NCBI GenBank assembly: GCA_023229575.1
Contig: JALNYZ010000037.1
Location: 1 to 34,656 of the forward strand
Origin: Prolixibacteraceae bacterium
Lineage (GTDB): Bacteria; Bacteroidota; Bacteroidia; Bacteroidales; Prolixibacteraceae
Reading direction: 5' to 3'
Length of the DNA: 34,656 bases
In this document: positions 31,850 to 34,656 of the stretch, piece by piece
Layout of the letters: each line of letters opens with the position of its first letter
How positions within the stretch are numbered: position 1 is the first letter of the stretch
The notes under the pieces: generated by a model
Told to the model about the DNA's origin: nothing
The model's input: only the letters and a program-made list of their open reading frames with translations
The model's database searches: none
Translations under genes and position numbers: made by a program

Positions 31850-34656
31850 TTAAAATGTAATTTCAACTCCCAGGTTATACCTTTTTAATGTTGGATACAA
31901 TGAAGTAAGTGTGGGCGTCATTGATGGGGAACCTTCCACATCTTGCAGCAGTTTCGACCAGAATATCAGGTTGTTCCCATTCAGAAAAATTCTCGTTTTT
32001 GCGACACCCAACCTTGTGAGTACCGATTTATCGAGCGTGTAAGCAATTTCTGCTGTTTTTAAACGAAAATAGGATGCATCTTTGTATAAATAATTACCCT
32101 GGTTGGCTGTTTTTACCCTGTACGCAAGCGCCGAATAACTGGCAGTCCCATTAGCGGCCCTCTCTGGTGTCCAGGCATCATCGCGGTTGAACCCGCGGAT
32201 CACAGTCCAATAGTTGCCACCATTGTCTAGCGGAAATTCGTTCATAGATACTAAGCGGGTGATATTATAAACACCGTAGAATTGAAGCATCACGCTGAAC
32301 CCTTTGTAATCGGCTCCTAAAGTAGCATTATAGGTCCCTTGTGGATGATTGGCATACCCATAAGGTGCAGCATCAAAATCGTCAACTTTTCCATCTGCAT
32401 TAAAATCGATTTGTTTAAACTGCCCGGGTATAAAATTTTGGGTAGTGCCATCCAGAACACTGGTGTATAGATCATCCCACGAATTATAAAAGCCGTTGTT
32501 AAGCCTTGATTTGGTTTGCCCGATGATAAACCCTTTCCGTTTCAAATAATCGTCCTGCAATTGGCCATCTTCCATATAAATGATCTTGTCCTTATTCAAT
32601 GCCCAACTAATGTTGGCATAATGATGCAAGCCTTTCCCTGTCGTCTTGTTAAATTTTAATTCCACTTCCCAACCTTTGCCTTCTGTTTCTCCAAGGTTGA
32701 CCGCCACTGGCTTTGCCCCAAACCAATTGGGGACGGATGTACGTTGTGCTCCAGACATGAAAATGCCTGTCCTTTTTTCCCAATAGTGATCAACAATTAA
32801 AGTTATCAGGTTGTTAAAAAATGAAGTTTCCAATCCGAGATTTTGTTTATGGGCTGTTTCCCAACGGGCATTGGCATTGCCAATGACCGACTGGTTATAG
32901 TATTGGTAAGAAGGGTTGGTACTTAGGAATGGGTACCCCAGCATATACCCATCCAAGCCTGTCGAACCATGGACAAATCCTGAGCCTTCAGACCATTTAT
33001 TATCATACAGCCAACGAGGAATACCGGCATCGCTACCCACTGATCCATTAGAGTACCGGATTTTACCCATTGATAGGAAAGGCAGGCGATCTTTTATAAA
33101 CTTTTCGTTGGAAAAAGTCCAGCCCAAAGAAACTGAAGGAAAAAATCCGAACCGGTAGCCTGGGCCGAATTTCTCGGAGCCGTTGTAGGCGCCGTTGGCT
33201 TCGAACAAGTACCGATTATTGTATCCATAAGTCGCACGGCCTACCCAGTCTTCGCGGTAAGAGGGCCAAGCGGCGCCATTGGCAACCTGTTGACGTTTAA
33301 AAACAGCGAGGCCCGAAACAGCATGTTTGCCAAAATCACGGGAATAGTTCAGGCGTGCCTGGTAAACGAGTTGTTTATTAAAGGATCCATTGTAACTTTC
33401 AGATGAAATTGTTGGAAGGCCCGCAACAGGAGTAAAGATCCCGGGACCAATGGTCCAGGTAGTTGCAGCATTTCTTTCAGCATCGGTCTGTGCAGCAGCA
33501 TATTTAACCGGATCAATATATTTTGAAACTCCCGCCAGGCCAACATCCGCAATATTAGGACCAATTGAAGCAATTGAATTATCGTATGAAAACTGAAGGT
33601 CGACTTTTAATCCTTTGGTAATGAAATCGAGATTTTGCTCCAATTCCATATCAGTCGTAAAGTTCGTTGTATTTGAAATGGAAATACCGGTGTAATTATA
33701 TTGAACTTCAGAATTTACCCCTCCACTAAATAGCTTGGTAGACCCCCAGATTCCATCTTCGTACTTGATCGGAAGATCAGGGGCACCTCCAGCGATAAAT
33801 TTGAAAAGATATTGTGCAACATCACCGTTCGGTTTTTTCTGGCTCCCCCTGTAACCAGCCAGATTCACTGAAAACGAAGTAGATCTGGTTAGCTTAAAAT
33901 CGAGGTTGGTCCTAAAATTGAAACGGTTGTAAGAATAACTGGGATCATAACCACGGCCGGCATCGGGACGGGAAAAAATATCACTTTCATGCAAATAATT
34001 CATAGAACCAAAATATTTTACAAAATCGGTCCCTCCGCTCATCGTGAAGCCTGCTTTACGGGAATACCCAGGTTTACTGGTAAAATAATCACGCCAGTTA
34101 TTGTTTGGATAAATATAAGGGTTATCGCCATCGCGAAAATGGTTCAATACTTCCTGTGGTGTATAATTTGCCCAGGAACCCGGGTTCATAGCCACTTCGT
34201 TCATAATAGCCTGGTTCTTAAGCGATAATCCTTGATAAGAATCTAAAACCTCAGGTAACCTGGAAATTGTTTTCATGGTTATATTACCAGAAAAGGTCAA
34301 TTTAGTTTTCCCTGATTTTCCCCGTTTGGTGGTTATCAATATTACCCCATTTGCTCCTTCAACCCCGTAAACAGATGTAGCCGAAGCATCTTTCAAAATT
34401 GAGATGTTATCCACATCATTAGGATCAATATCATCCATGGATCGCTTGATCCCATCCACAAGCACCAATGGATCGGAACCGTTCCATGAAGACACGCTTC
34501 GAATGATCAATTTTACATTTTCTGAACCCGGTTGGCCAGTGTTTGACTGGATTGTGTTAAGTCCGGGAAGGGCTCCTGTTAAAGCCATTGACAAAGAACT
34601 TACCCCACCTGTTTTCATGATGTCTTTACCCGAAACCGCGGAGATGGCCCCCACAA
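31850..34656 (-). CDS. susC: SusC/RagA-family TonB-dependent transporter, N-terminus beyond the window (pair 1)
   Basis: This frame is open at the right edge; its first visible residues (VGAISAVSGKDI) are the standard start of the SusC plug, so the signal peptide and beta-sandwich domain lie outside. At least 934 residues are present. The plug motif SILKDASATSVYGVEGANGV is canonical and the barrel closes with LGVEITF. It would import oligosaccharides through the outer membrane with TonB energy, with the SusD encoded 21 bases downstream. Any promoter and sensor (anti-sigma or hybrid two-component system) for the long operon would lie upstream, outside the window. The apparent GTG start near 34654 is an artefact of the edge. 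Confidence 0.93.
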   Translation of the reverse strand, partial: VGAISAVSGKDIMKTGGVSSLSMALTGALPGLNTIQSNTGQPGSENVKLIIRSVSSWNGSDPLVLVDGIKRSMDDIDPNDVDNISILKDASATSVYGVEGANGVILITTKRGKSGKTKLTFSGNITMKTISRLPEVLDSYQGLSLKNQAIMNEVAMNPGSWANYTPQEVLNHFRDGDNPYIYPNNNWRDYFTSKPGYSRKAGFTMSGGTDFVKYFGSMNYLHESDIFSRPDAGRGYDPSYSYNRFNFRTNLDFKLTRSTSFSVNLAGYRGSQKKPNGDVAQYLFKFIAGGAPDLPIKYEDGIWGSTKLFSGGVNSEVQYNYTGISISNTTNFTTDMELEQNLDFITKGLKVDLQFSYDNSIASIGPNIADVGLAGVSKYIDPVKYAAAQTDAERNAATTWTIGPGIFTPVAGLPTISSESYNGSFNKQLVYQARLNYSRDFGKHAVSGLAVFKRQQVANGAAWPSYREDWVGRATYGYNNRYLFEANGAYNGSEKFGPGYRFGFFPSVSLGWTFSNEKFIKDRLPFLSMGKIRYSNGSVGSDAGIPRWLYDNKWSEGSGFVHGSTGLDGYMLGYPFLSTNPSYQYYNQSVIGNANARWETAHKQNLGLETSFFNNLITLIVDHYWEKRTGIFMSGAQRTSVPNWFGAKPVAVNLGETEGKGWEVELKFNKTTGKGLHHYANISWALNKDKIIYMEDGQLQDDYLKRKGFIIGQTKSRLNNGFYNSWDDLYTSVLDGTTQNFIPGQFKQIDFNADGKVDDFDAAPYGYANHPQGTYNATLGADYKGFSVMLQFYGVYNITRLVSMNEFPLDNGGNYWTVIRGFNRDDAWTPERAANGTASYSALAYRVKTANQGNYLYKDASYFRLKTAEIAYTLDKSVLTRLGVAKTRIFLNGNNLIFWSKLLQDVEGSPSMTPTLTSLYPTLKRYNLGVEITF

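Overview
The window reads as part of a polysaccharide utilisation locus (PUL) from a Bacteroidota bacterium that has a type IX secretion system (T9SS). The evidence is two tandem SusC/SusD pairs, a DUF1735-type surface lipoprotein, a canonical T9SS sorting tail on one beta-helix protein, moderately AT-rich DNA and few Shine-Dalgarno-like sites. A free-living or marine lineage such as Marinilabiliales/Prolixibacteraceae fits, but that placement is inference. Almost every gene is on the minus strand. The exceptions are an AraC-type regulator and a possible gene tail at the left edge. No gap between genes exceeds 300 bases. I saw no tRNA, rRNA, CRISPR array or insertion sequence.

In minus-strand order from the right edge: susC (cut by the window), susD, a second susC and susD, a DUF1735 lipoprotein, a beta-helix protein with a T9SS tail, a broken T9SS-tail remnant, a GH29 alpha-L-fucosidase, a sulfatase, a close GH29 paralogue, a third GH29, a UroD-like methyltransferase family protein, a GH141-like beta-helix enzyme, a TIM-barrel lipoprotein, a RhaT-type permease, a second UroD-like protein, a fourth GH29 with a discoidin domain, and an L-rhamnose-type mutarotase. 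A strong hairpin follows, then the convergent araC-type gene. Divergent from araC is a separate four-gene operon: a UroD-like protein, a TIM-barrel sugar isomerase/epimerase, a three-part oxygenase fusion and a second RhaT-type permease.

The gene set points to a fucose-rich, probably sulfated and possibly O-methylated glycan. The surface proteins would bind and import it, and the sulfatase and fucosidases would release 6-deoxyhexoses. The permeases and mutarotase would take these into the cytoplasm. The most unusual gene is the 760-residue fusion at 1280-3562. It joins a membrane di-iron desaturase/hydroxylase, a Rieske [2Fe-2S] domain and a flavin ferredoxin reductase, which is the domain set of the rhizobial MocD/MocE/MocF oxygenase that removes an O-methyl group from rhizopine. 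With its own regulator, permease and isomerase, I propose that this operon oxidatively demethylates an O-methyl-6-deoxy sugar. This is a hypothesis.

There are signs of recent remodelling: two GH29 genes about 87% identical that flank a more GC-rich sulfatase, a substitution in the fucose pocket of one copy, and a truncated T9SS sorting domain directly upstream of the other.
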